Part shown: piece by piece, positions 1 through 7,954 of the stretch
Layout of the letters: each line of letters opens with the position of its first letter
How positions within the stretch are numbered: position 1 is the first letter of the stretch
Source of the DNA: Ruminiclostridium sufflavum DSM 19573
GTDB lineage: Bacteria; Bacillota; Clostridia; Acetivibrionales; DSM-1351
Reading direction: 5' to 3'
Assembly: GCF_003208175.1 (NCBI RefSeq)
Contig: NZ_QKMR01000030.1
Span: 1 to 35,869 of the forward strand
Length of the DNA: 35,869 nt
The notes under the pieces: model-generated
Told to the model about the DNA's origin: nothing
Database searches by the model: none
Seen by the model: only the letters and a program-made list of their open reading frames with translations
Made by a program: the position numbers and the translations under genes

Positions 1-327
1 GAATAATTTTCTGCTGGATGGACGAATTGAAATATCCAACAATCGTGCTGAAAATGCTATTAGACCTTATGTCACAGGCAGGAAAAACTGGCTCTTTGCC
101 GATACGACCCGTGGAGCTAAAGCCAGTGCCCTTGTATACAGCATGATTGAGTCTGCGAAAGCGAATCAACTCAACCCATATATGTATTTGGTATATCTAC
201 TGTCAAAATTGCCGGGCTTGAAAGAATTAACGCAAGAATCTCTGACACCCTATCTGCCATGGTCACCCGAATTGCCATCATGGTGTCATAAAGACTCAAG
301 CAAGACACCCCAAGATTAAGCGCTTAC
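1..327 (+). mobile_element. IS66-family element, 3' end only
   Basis: The window opens inside the transposase of an IS66-family element. The stop codon ends at 319, and the bases directly after it contain CGCTTAC at 321-327, the reverse complement of GTAAGCG, which resembles the start of many IS66-type terminal inverted repeats. I therefore place the element's right end near 327. The other end lies outside the window, so neither the target duplication nor the completeness of the copy can be judged. The terminus is an inference; the transposase match is strong. Confidence 0.7.
2..319 (+). CDS. IS66-family transposase, C-terminal fragment
   Basis: An open frame runs from the window edge to a TAA at 317-319 (105 residues). 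It contains the conserved IS66 C-terminal signature: NNRAENAIRP, then GRKNWLFADT, then SALVYSMIESAK, then NPYMYLVYLLSKLP, followed by a short C-terminal tail with LPWSPELP. This is the end of the DDE catalytic domain, with the E of NRAE as the likely last acidic residue, plus the IS66 C-terminal element. The start is outside the window, so it cannot be said whether the copy is active. It lies about 530 bp beyond the 3' end of the anfO-like gene and marks the left edge of the nif region. Confidence 0.9.
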   Translation, partial: NNFLLDGRIEISNNRAENAIRPYVTGRKNWLFADTTRGAKASALVYSMIESAKANQLNPYMYLVYLLSKLPGLKELTQESLTPYLPWSPELPSWCHKDSSKTPQD

Positions 328-847
328 TATATTTCTTCATATTTTCCTCCCACTAATATCCTAATTTGCAATAATGTAAAAGTATATCATATATTAATGT
401 AACTTATTGTAATATATTGTTCTGTAATCATAGTCCAGCTTTTTAATATTATATTTTCTGTAAACGTCATACTTCTTTCAATTTAAAATTTCATCTAATT
501 TTCATAATTCTACAGTATACGTTTTAACAACATCGTTAAATAGTGATTCGCTTATGCTATGGTCATACTATGCGCAGTTCGAAGACTATAATATTGGAAT
601 AAAAAACTTATAAATAAGCTTCTCACAAATGAGTTTAATTTTATTAATAGGTAAAAGATATTATAAAATATAGAGCATATAAAGGAGTATACATTCCTCA
701 TATAGAAATTTTATTTTGAATAGATAATGAAGCTCGGGAAACATGACTACCAATAGAGACTATTAATATTGGCCATAAAAATAATTTAAGTATTGCAAAA
801 GATGGTACGATAATAGGCTAATAAAAGTTGATACTTCAAAAATACCA
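328..847. other. AT-rich gene-free gap between IS66 end and anfO
   Basis: No reading frame of convincing length or composition is visible over these 520 bp on either strand. A stretch near 757-822 can be read as a short peptide ending in IAKDGTIIG and a stop, which might be the eroded tail of a gene cut by the IS66 insertion, but it is too short to support. A weak stem-loop near 810-840 could end the minus-strand anfO transcript. Confidence 0.5.
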
Positions 848-1471
848 TCACTTTTCAGTTTTAAATATGCAGACTTTGCAGATATTTTTGCCCTGTTCTT
901 CCGATATGCAGGTCAGCCTTCTGGGACTGGGATAATTCTCAAGCCAAGGGGGAATATGGCTGCAAATTACTTCTAATTTATCAAAAGGTGTATTTTCAAT
1001 AAAGCCTTGCAGCGCTTTTTTCGATGATATTTCGGGATGCTTTTCCTGCAATTCTATAAGATTCAAAAAGTATATGCCGGGAATTTCGGTTTCAATTGGT
1101 GAGGTATTGAGCTCGGCTGTGGAAAAGCTTTTTTTCTTGGAAGCTTCTTCTACATCAGAAAGGATTTCATCAAGAAGAGAATCGGAAAGGCTTGCTGCTT
1201 CAAAAATTGCAAAGCCTGCTCTGTCAAAAACAATGTAAGGAATTCCGGAAATTGTTTTTGCAATGATGATTTTACAGCTATTCAGTTCTGGAATAACTGC
1301 TTTAATACAATCCCTGATGTCAGAAATATCCAGTGAGTCTAAGGAATAACTGACGGTATTTTCTGCTTTCCAGCTGCTCCCTGACTTATTATATACCGTG
1401 ATACAGGAGCCCTCCTCAAAGTGAATAAGCTCCTTTTTGGAATTTAAAATTACTGCTATTTTATTGGACAT
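848..1471 (-). CDS. AnfO family nitrogenase-associated protein
   Basis: A 207-residue soluble protein with no signal peptide or membrane segment. It matches the family named after AnfO, a product of the Fe-only nitrogenase locus of Azotobacter and Rhodobacter. The recognisable blocks are the N-terminal IAVILNSK strand, the CKIIIAKTISGIPY segment (residues about 66-79), the YFLNLIELQEKHPEISSK helix (about 134-151) and the LEVICSHIPPWLE motif (about 168-180). AGGAGG lies upstream of the ATG at 1471, in good register. It is transcribed divergently from nifH. The biochemical role of AnfO is poorly defined. In this window it accompanies a Mo-type nitrogenase and no anf structural genes. The family call is made from recalled motifs. 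Confidence 0.8.
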   Translation of the reverse strand: MSNKIAVILNSKKELIHFEEGSCITVYNKSGSSWKAENTVSYSLDSLDISDIRDCIKAVIPELNSCKIIIAKTISGIPYIVFDRAGFAIFEAASLSDSLLDEILSDVEEASKKKSFSTAELNTSPIETEIPGIYFLNLIELQEKHPEISSKKALQGFIENTPFDKLEVICSHIPPWLENYPSPRRLTCISEEQGKNICKVCIFKTEK

Positions 1472-1686
1472 CGTACCGCCTCCTAATATATACTGAGCTT
1501 CCCTAAGGTAAAAAAAAGCAAATCAAGCTGCCCGCATGATTTGCTCCATTGCATTTATTTCATTATATGAATGTTTATAAAAATAAGCAACTAATATTTG
1601 TAAATTAGCATAGCCTCGATTAATATTTGTAAGTAATGTATAAATAAGATACCAAGATACAGGAGGATATTTGACATTTTCGTGCA

Positions 1687-1715
1687 TTGTGAATAAATCC
1701 GTATGAATATATAAT
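1687..1715 (+). promoter_or_regulatory. Candidate nifH promoter
   Basis: TTGTGA (1687-1692) and a perfect TATAAT (1710-1715) are separated by 17 bp, a sigma-A type arrangement. The predicted start near 1722 gives a leader of about 230 nt before nifH. A TTGACA at 1671-1676 lacks an equally good -10. No sigma-54 -24/-12 motif was found. Confidence 0.45.
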
Positions 1716-1748
1716 CGAAGTAAGCTAAATGAAAGCAACACGACGACG

Positions 1749-1787
1749 AAGTCTCATATCCCATATATTTATGGGAATGAGACTTTT
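1749..1787 (+). terminator. Terminator-like hairpin 1 in the nifH leader
   Basis: AAGTCTCAT (1749-1757) pairs perfectly with ATGAGACTT (1777-1785), and inside it CCCATA (1760-1765) pairs with TATGGG (1770-1775) around a TATT loop. A short T run follows (1784-1787). It sits about 27 nt downstream of the predicted start. The sequence GACGAAG overlaps its 5' foot and recurs at the foot of hairpin 2. Confidence 0.5.
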
Positions 1788-1860
1788 CTGGTAATAAGCG
1801 ATGCTGGCTTATCAAGGAGTTGTTTTTGAACGGCGGTTTAATAATTATCAATAGACGAAG

Positions 1861-1903
1861 AGGTCTTCAGACACCAACTATATGTTGTGTTTGAGGGCCT
1901 TTT
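1861..1903 (+). terminator. Terminator-like hairpin 2 in the nifH leader
   Basis: A 14-bp outer stem with several G-U pairs joins 1861-1874 to 1887-1900. It continues after a one-base bulge (C1875) with AAC/GTT around a TATAT loop, and is followed by TTTT then GTTC. It lies only about 50 nt before the nifH ATG and downstream of the predicted promoter, so it would cut most transcripts unless read through or disrupted. This is the arrangement expected of an attenuator. No ANTAR-type paired hexaloops could be made out. Confidence 0.6.
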
Positions 1904-1940
1904 GTTCTAATTACTAATGTACAGCGTACAGCAGAAATAG

Positions 1941-2774
<834 letters not shown>

Positions 2775-2800
2775 AATTGCTAAGAAAGGTGGAGGAAAAT

Positions 2801-3127
2801 ATGTTACTAATAAGAGCAATTATAAGACCCGAAAGAACGAATATTGTACTGTCAGAATTATTGGCGGCGGGTTTTCCGGCAGTAACAAAAATGGACGTTT
2901 ATGGAAGAGGTAAGCAGAAGGGTATAGTAATAGGAGATGTCCAATACAATGAAATACCGAAGGAAATGCTGCTGCTTGTTGTAAAGGATGAAGACAAGGA
3001 TGATGTAGTTAAGGTAATAATGAGAAATGCAAGAACCGGTGAAAAGGGTAACTTTGGAGACGGCAGGATTTTTATCAGTGCAGTATTGGATGCATATACT
3101 ATCAGTACTGCTAAACAAGGACTGTAG
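2801..3127 (+). CDS. nifI1: PII-like nitrogenase switch-off protein NifI1
   Basis: A GlnB-family regulator of 108 residues. In methanogens and other NifI carriers, NifI1 and NifI2 together bind dinitrogenase and block activity when ammonium is plentiful, and 2-oxoglutarate relieves the block. The PII core is visible: LIRAIIRPERTNIV at the N terminus, a T-loop over about residues 37-55 (GRGKQKG at its start) and the C-terminal GDGRIF signature (87-92). I use the ATG at 2801 because GGAGG ends a few bases before it; an in-frame upstream TTG at 2777 has no such site and would add residues absent from the family. It lies 26 bp after nifH and 12 bp before nifI2. Confidence 0.93.
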   Translation: MLLIRAIIRPERTNIVLSELLAAGFPAVTKMDVYGRGKQKGIVIGDVQYNEIPKEMLLLVVKDEDKDDVVKVIMRNARTGEKGNFGDGRIFISAVLDAYTISTAKQGL

Positions 3128-3139
3128 GGGGGAAAGCTC

Positions 3140-3514
3140 ATGAAGGAAATTATGGCCGTTATTCGTACAGATAAGGTTAATTTGACTAAGGAAGCTCTTG
3201 CAAACGCAGGTTTCCCCGCCTTTTGCTGCAGACCATGTCTAGGAAGAGGGAAAAAGAGTCTTGATGCGACAGTTTTAAACTATATCATGGAAACAGGAGA
3301 ATTGCCCGTTTCAAAAATAGGTGAGGCATTTACGGAAACTGCAAGACTTATTCCCAAGAGATTTCTCACTCTGGTAATTGAGGATGAGCAAGTAGATCTG
3401 GCGATAAAAACTATATTTAAAACCAACCAGACAGGTAATCCGGGTGACGGGAAAATATTTGTTATTCCAATAGAAGAAACCTACAAGGTAAGAACAGGTG
3501 AAACCATACTATAA
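3140..3514 (+). CDS. nifI2: PII-like nitrogenase switch-off protein NifI2
   Basis: The partner of NifI1, 124 residues. It has the PII fold plan with a longer T-loop region (about 37-72) than NifI1, as is typical of NifI2, and the GDGKIFVIPI signature at 102-111. Residues CCRPC (29-33) at the start of the T-loop are notable. A GGGGGG-type ribosome binding site overlaps the nifI1 stop region. The position between nifH and nifD is diagnostic of post-translational control by direct NifI binding to NifDK, which matches the absence of draTG here. Confidence 0.93.
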   Translation: MKEIMAVIRTDKVNLTKEALANAGFPAFCCRPCLGRGKKSLDATVLNYIMETGELPVSKIGEAFTETARLIPKRFLTLVIEDEQVDLAIKTIFKTNQTGNPGDGKIFVIPIEETYKVRTGETIL

Positions 3515-3533
3515 AAAATTGGGGGTGAGACAA

Positions 3534-5126
3534 ATGAATGTAAGAAATATTGTATTGGATAAATACAGCGCAAAGGTTTACAAAAACAGAAAAGAGCATA
3601 TTATTGAGGTCAATGAAGAGACAAGGCAGCAGCCTATTGCTGCCAATACCAGAAGTGTTCCGGGAATTATGACAAATAGGGGATGCTGCTATGCAGGCTG
3701 TAAGGGTGTTGTACTCGGCCCCCTTAAGGATGTTTTAGTATTGACTCATGGACCGATAGGCTGTGGCTTTTACTCATGGGGAACAAGACGTAATAAGGCA
3801 AAGCCCGAGGATGGGAGAAATTTTATTGAGTACTGTTTTTCAACAGACCTTCAGGAGTCGGATATTGTTTTCGGCGGTGAAAAAAAGCTTAGGCAGGCCA
3901 TAAAAGAAGCAGTAGAAATATTTAATCCTAAATGTATAATGATATGCTCTACTTGTCCGGTTGGACTTATAGGCGATGATATTCATGCAGTGGCTTCCGA
4001 TACGGAAAGGGAATACGGCATATCCTGCATGGCGTTCAGCTGTGAAGGGTATAAGGGCGTAAGCCAGAGCGGAGGGCATCATATCGCTAACAACACTTTA
4101 ATAAGAAAAGTAATAGGTACAGGAGATGCAGAGCCTACCAAAAGGTTTACAATTAATATGCTGGGAGAATACAACATCGGCGGAGACGGCTGGGAAGTTG
4201 AAAGACTTCTGAAGAGGATAGGATATGAAATAATTACCGTATTCACAGGCGATGGAAGCTATGAAACAATGAAAAATGCTCATATGGCGAATTTAAATAT
4301 AGTACAATGTCATCGCTCCATAAATTATATTGCAGAAATGATGAAAACAAAATATGGGGTTGATTGGATAAAAGTAAACTTTATCGGTTTGGAGGCTATA
4401 ATTCAGTCACTGAGAGATATGGCAACATATTTCGGTGACAATGAGCTCACAGAAAGAACCGAGGCTGTAATACTTGATGAGCTTGCAAATATAGCTGAGG
4501 AAAAAGAATATTATTATTCCAAATTGAAGGGAAAAACAGCCGCACTTTATGTGGGAGGCTCACGTTCCCATCATTATCAGAATCTTCTTGCAGATTTCGG
4601 AGTAAAAACAGTTCTGGCAGGCTATGAATTTGCCCATAGAGATGATTATGAGGGCAGAGAGGTTATTCCCACTATAAAGGAAGATGCTGACAGCAAAAAT
4701 ATAGAGCATCTTGAGGTTAAAAAGGATGAACGGAAGTTTCATGCATATCTTACCGAGGAGCAGTATGAAGAACTGAAAACAAAGATTCCTCTGGAGCAGT
4801 ATTGCGGAATGATTAGAACCATGGAGGATAACAGTGTGGTGGTAGATGATCTGAATCATTTCGAAACGGAAGAGTTTATAAAATTACTTAAGCCGGATAT
4901 GTTTTTTTCAGGAATAAAAGACAAGTATGTCCTTCAAAAATCGGGAGTGTATTCAAAGCAGCTACACTCCTATGATTACAGCGGGCCATATGCGGGGTTT
5001 TTGGGAGCGATAAACTTTGCCAGGGATCTGACAATGGGACTGTATACTCCGGCATGGGGCTTGGTAATACCGCCATGGAAAAACAAGTCAACACTTAAGG
5101 CAAAATTGGCAGGAGGTGAAAAATAA
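3534..5126 (+). CDS. nifD: Nitrogenase molybdenum-iron protein alpha chain
   Basis: The alpha subunit of dinitrogenase, which holds FeMo-cofactor and half of each P-cluster. The protein has 530 residues from the ATG at 3534, which has GGGGGTGAG just upstream; an in-frame GTG at 3498 overlapping nifI2 is less likely. P-cluster cysteines are visible at C52 or C56 (CCYAGCKG), C77 (GPIGCGF) and C141 (CPVGLIGDD). The cofactor ligands are C259 (VQCHRS) and the His of HSYDYSGPY near the C terminus. The substrate-pocket GHHIANN has its first His at 182. The length, and the extra segment around DRKFH-like residues 380-430, match the C. pasteurianum class of alpha chain, which carries an insertion of about 50 residues relative to Azotobacter. 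Confidence 0.97.
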   Translation: MNVRNIVLDKYSAKVYKNRKEHIIEVNEETRQQPIAANTRSVPGIMTNRGCCYAGCKGVVLGPLKDVLVLTHGPIGCGFYSWGTRRNKAKPEDGRNFIEYCFSTDLQESDIVFGGEKKLRQAIKEAVEIFNPKCIMICSTCPVGLIGDDIHAVASDTEREYGISCMAFSCEGYKGVSQSGGHHIANNTLIRKVIGTGDAEPTKRFTINMLGEYNIGGDGWEVERLLKRIGYEIITVFTGDGSYETMKNAHMANLNIVQCHRSINYIAEMMKTKYGVDWIKVNFIGLEAIIQSLRDMATYFGDNELTERTEAVILDELANIAEEKEYYYSKLKGKTAALYVGGSRSHHYQNLLADFGVKTVLAGYEFAHRDDYEGREVIPTIKEDADSKNIEHLEVKKDERKFHAYLTEEQYEELKTKIPLEQYCGMIRTMEDNSVVVDDLNHFETEEFIKLLKPDMFFSGIKDKYVLQKSGVYSKQLHSYDYSGPYAGFLGAINFARDLTMGLYTPAWGLVIPPWKNKSTLKAKLAGGEK

Positions 5127-6490
5127 TGCTGAATCTAACTAAAAAAGAAAGGTCAGAGAGGAATGCTCTCAGAGTAAATCCTTGCAAGACATGCCAGCCT
5201 GTGGGGGCTATATATGCAGCACTTGGGGTACATAATTGCATGCCTCACAGTCATGGGTCGCAAGGCTGCGTTTCATACCACAGAACATTTTTGACAAGAC
5301 ACTTCAAGGAGCCGGCAATTGCCTCCACAAGCTCTTTTACAGAAGGCGCGTCAGTATTTGGCGGAGGCAGCAACCTTAGAACGGGCGTAAAGAATATTTT
5401 TGATATATATAATCCGGATATTATTGCGGTACACACCACCTGTCTCAGTGAAACCATAGGAGACGACCTGAATTCGTATATTCAGGATATGGATATCCCT
5501 GAAGGAAAGCTGGTAATACATGCAAATACACCTAGTTATGTTGGCTCACATATATTTGGCTTTTACAATATGATGACAGGCTTTATAAATTATCTGTCTG
5601 AAGCAACAGGCAATTGCAACGGAAAAACTGCAATTTTCCCCGGGTTTGTTAATCCGGGAGATATCAGAGAAATGAAAAGGCTTGCAAATTATATGAAGGT
5701 GCCTTTTACAATGTTTCCGGATCAGAGCGGAGTAATGGATGTTCCGATGACAGGTGATTACACAATGTATCCAAAGGGCGGTACACGTATTCCGGAGATT
5801 GCAGGGCTGGGTGACTGCAAAATGGTTCTGGCACTGGGCGAATTAACCAGTGAAGAACCTGCAAGCTTATTGGAAAGAAAATGCAAGGTACCATATACAT
5901 TGCTTCCGCTTCCAATCGGGATAGAGGCAACTGACAGATTTGTAATGGAATTGGCTCAATTGTCAAATGAAGAGGTTCCCTATGAGCTGGAGGAGGAACG
6001 CGGACAATTAGTAGATATAATGCTTGATGCCCATGCTTATTTCTATAACAAAGCAGTCGCAATATTTGGAGATCCCGATACTGTGCTGGGCTTAACCAGA
6101 ATGGTTCTTGAAATGGGGATGCTCCCCAAATATGTGTTAACCGGCACACCCGGTGAGAATTTTGTAAAGCTGGCGGGCAAATTATTTGAGCAGTACGGAG
6201 TTGAGGGCTGTACTGCAAAAGCGGCAGGAGACTTGTTTGAATTGCATCAATGGATTAAAAATGAGAAGGTTGATTTGATGATAGGTACTTCTTATGGCAA
6301 ATCAATTGCAAGAGCTGAGGATATTCCGTTTGTCCGTGCAGGGTTCCCGGTTCTTGACAGATATGCACATCCGTATTTCCCCATAGTAGGGTACAAGGGT
6401 GCTTTACGGTTGGTAGAAAGAATTGCCGAGGCATTAATGGACAGACAGGATAAGACATGTTCAGACGAGGATTTTGAAATGGTTATGTAG
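5126..6490 (+). CDS. nifK: Nitrogenase molybdenum-iron protein beta chain
   Basis: The beta subunit of dinitrogenase, completing the alpha2-beta2 protein and sharing the P-cluster. It has 454 residues, near the C. pasteurianum length, and lacks the N-terminal extension of about 50 residues found in proteobacterial NifK; in clostridia the alpha-chain insertion fills that space. P-cluster cysteines are C23 (CKTCQPVGA), C48 (SQGCVSY) and C106 (TTCLSETIGDD). The VGSHIFG segment contains the serine equivalent to beta-Ser188. The ATG shares one base with the nifD stop (TAATG), and AGGAGGTG lies upstream, so the two subunits are probably translationally coupled. Confidence 0.97.
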   Translation: MLNLTKKERSERNALRVNPCKTCQPVGAIYAALGVHNCMPHSHGSQGCVSYHRTFLTRHFKEPAIASTSSFTEGASVFGGGSNLRTGVKNIFDIYNPDIIAVHTTCLSETIGDDLNSYIQDMDIPEGKLVIHANTPSYVGSHIFGFYNMMTGFINYLSEATGNCNGKTAIFPGFVNPGDIREMKRLANYMKVPFTMFPDQSGVMDVPMTGDYTMYPKGGTRIPEIAGLGDCKMVLALGELTSEEPASLLERKCKVPYTLLPLPIGIEATDRFVMELAQLSNEEVPYELEEERGQLVDIMLDAHAYFYNKAVAIFGDPDTVLGLTRMVLEMGMLPKYVLTGTPGENFVKLAGKLFEQYGVEGCTAKAAGDLFELHQWIKNEKVDLMIGTSYGKSIARAEDIPFVRAGFPVLDRYAHPYFPIVGYKGALRLVERIAEALMDRQDKTCSDEDFEMVM

Positions 6491-6509
6491 GAAGGAATAT
6501 CAGCAATGG

Positions 6510-6547
6510 AGCTGTGGCACAGGAATTATCTGCGCTGCAGCTTTTTT
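6510..6547 (+). terminator. Terminator-like hairpin between nifK and nifE
   Basis: AGCTGTGGC (6510-6518) pairs with GCTGCAGCT (6534-6542) through nine pairs, two of them G-U. An inner CAG/CTG stem closes around GAATTAT. The stem is followed at once by TTTTTT (6542-6547). This is a complete intrinsic-terminator layout inside an otherwise continuous gene run, so it is probably a partial terminator. Confidence 0.65.
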
Positions 6548-6564
6548 GATAAGGGGGTCGGAAG

Positions 6565-7914
6565 ATGGAGGCAAGAATTTTAGATGAAAGAAAAGCTTTT
6601 ATTGTAAATGGGAAAAAAGATATAGGCTGTAATTTTGATGCACCAGCTATCAAGTGTGATAGTGACAGCTTGTCCGGAACAGTAAGCCAAAGAGCTTGTG
6701 TATATTGCGGTGCCAGAGTTGTGCTGAATCCCATTACAGATGCTTTCCATATTGTGCACGGCCCTATCGGATGCGCAAGCTACACATGGGATATACGCGG
6801 CAGCCTGACAAGCGGAAGCGATTTATACAGGAATAGCTTTTCGACAGATTTGAGTGATAAGGATATTGTTTTCGGAGGGGAAAAGAAATTGGCCGCAGCA
6901 ATTGAAGAAATCATAGAAAAACATAATCCAAAATTAATTTTTGTTTACTCCACATGCATAGTGGGCGTAATAGGCGATGATGTGGATGCTGTCTGTAAGC
7001 AGGCAGAGAAAAAGCACGGTACGCGGGTCATTTCGGTAAAATCTCCGGGTTTTTCAGGAAATAAATCCTATGGTTACAAGATGGCCTGTAATGCGATATT
7101 AGAACTTATTGAACCGCATAAAAATCAAGCAAAAATAAAAGGGGTCAATATTCTGGGGGATTTTAATCTTGCAGGTGAGATGTGGATTATAAAAAATTAT
7201 TTAAGGGAAATAGGAATTCCGGTAGTAGCAACTATTACAGGAGACTCAAGCTGCGAAACACTTATAAAGGCACCTGCGGCTCAGTTGAATCTTGTACAAT
7301 GTGCCGGATCAATGACTTATCTGGCTAAAAAAATGGAAGAGGAAATGGGAATCCCTTTTGTAAAAATCAGCTTTTTCGGGGTTGAAGACACATCAGCATC
7401 ATTGATACGCATAGCGGAGGCAATCGGGTCCGGGGAAAATATTCAAAAGGCAGAAGCCTTTACTGAAATGGAAAGAAACAAGCTGAACAGCTTTATGGAT
7501 AAATACAAAAAGAATTTGGAAGGCAAAAAAGCTGCAATTTATGTAGGAGGAGGCTTCAAGGCTATTTCTCTAATCAGGCAGTTTAGGGAAATGGGAATTG
7601 AAACAGTAGTTGTGGGAACACAGACAGGAAAAAAGGAAGATTACGAAGTTATGGAAAGCTTGGTGGGAAAGGACACAGTAATTTTAGATGATGCTAATCC
7701 TGCTGAGCTGGAAGCCTTTATGAAGCAGAAGGGTGCGGATATTCTGGTGGGAGGAGTAAAGGAGCGGCCTCTGGCGTATAAGCTGGGAATAGCCTTTTGT
7801 GACCACAACCACGAAAGGAAGCATGCACTTGCAGGCTATGAAGGAGTTATAAACTTTACTGAGGAGATAAACCTTTCTTTAAACAGTCCTGTATGGAAAA
7901 TGGTAAGAGGCTGA
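6565..7914 (+). CDS. nifE: FeMo-cofactor scaffold protein NifE
   Basis: The NifD-like half of the NifEN scaffold on which the NifB product is converted to FeMo-cofactor. It has 449 residues. The cluster-binding cysteines of the family are present at C45 and C48 (RACVYCGARVVL), C70 (HGPIGCASY) and C131 (STCIVGVIGDD), with C246 in NLVQCAGSM matching the cofactor-site cysteine. The histidine of the NifD GHHIANN motif is absent, since the aligned stretch reads SGNKSYGYKMA, as expected for a scaffold. A GGGGG ribosome binding site precedes the ATG. The 74-bp gap after nifK contains the hairpin listed separately. Confidence 0.95.
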   Translation: MEARILDERKAFIVNGKKDIGCNFDAPAIKCDSDSLSGTVSQRACVYCGARVVLNPITDAFHIVHGPIGCASYTWDIRGSLTSGSDLYRNSFSTDLSDKDIVFGGEKKLAAAIEEIIEKHNPKLIFVYSTCIVGVIGDDVDAVCKQAEKKHGTRVISVKSPGFSGNKSYGYKMACNAILELIEPHKNQAKIKGVNILGDFNLAGEMWIIKNYLREIGIPVVATITGDSSCETLIKAPAAQLNLVQCAGSMTYLAKKMEEEMGIPFVKISFFGVEDTSASLIRIAEAIGSGENIQKAEAFTEMERNKLNSFMDKYKKNLEGKKAAIYVGGGFKAISLIRQFREMGIETVVVGTQTGKKEDYEVMESLVGKDTVILDDANPAELEAFMKQKGADILVGGVKERPLAYKLGIAFCDHNHERKHALAGYEGVINFTEEINLSLNSPVWKMVRG

Positions 7915-7954
7915 TAAAAAATTTTTTGTGCCGATATGGGGCGCGGAGGTTAGC

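Noticed and set aside
1787-1830. Possible sigma-54 promoter (TGGC followed by TTGT) before nifH
   Set aside because: The spacing between the GG and GC-type elements is about four bases too long, and the GC element is missing.
1523-1851. Two overlapping minus-strand frames in the nifH leader
   Set aside because: No family resemblance, AT-driven composition, and they cross the predicted promoter and both hairpins.
1722-1860. ANTAR antiterminator target in the nifH leader
   Set aside because: The ATAAGC/GCTTAT hairpin has a loop that does not fit the A1/G4 hexaloop rule, and no paired second hairpin was found.
5706-6218. A 170-codon open frame on the minus strand inside nifK
   Set aside because: It lies fully antisense to strongly conserved nifK codons, has a Pro/Cys/His-rich composition typical of shadow frames, and lacks a ribosome binding site.
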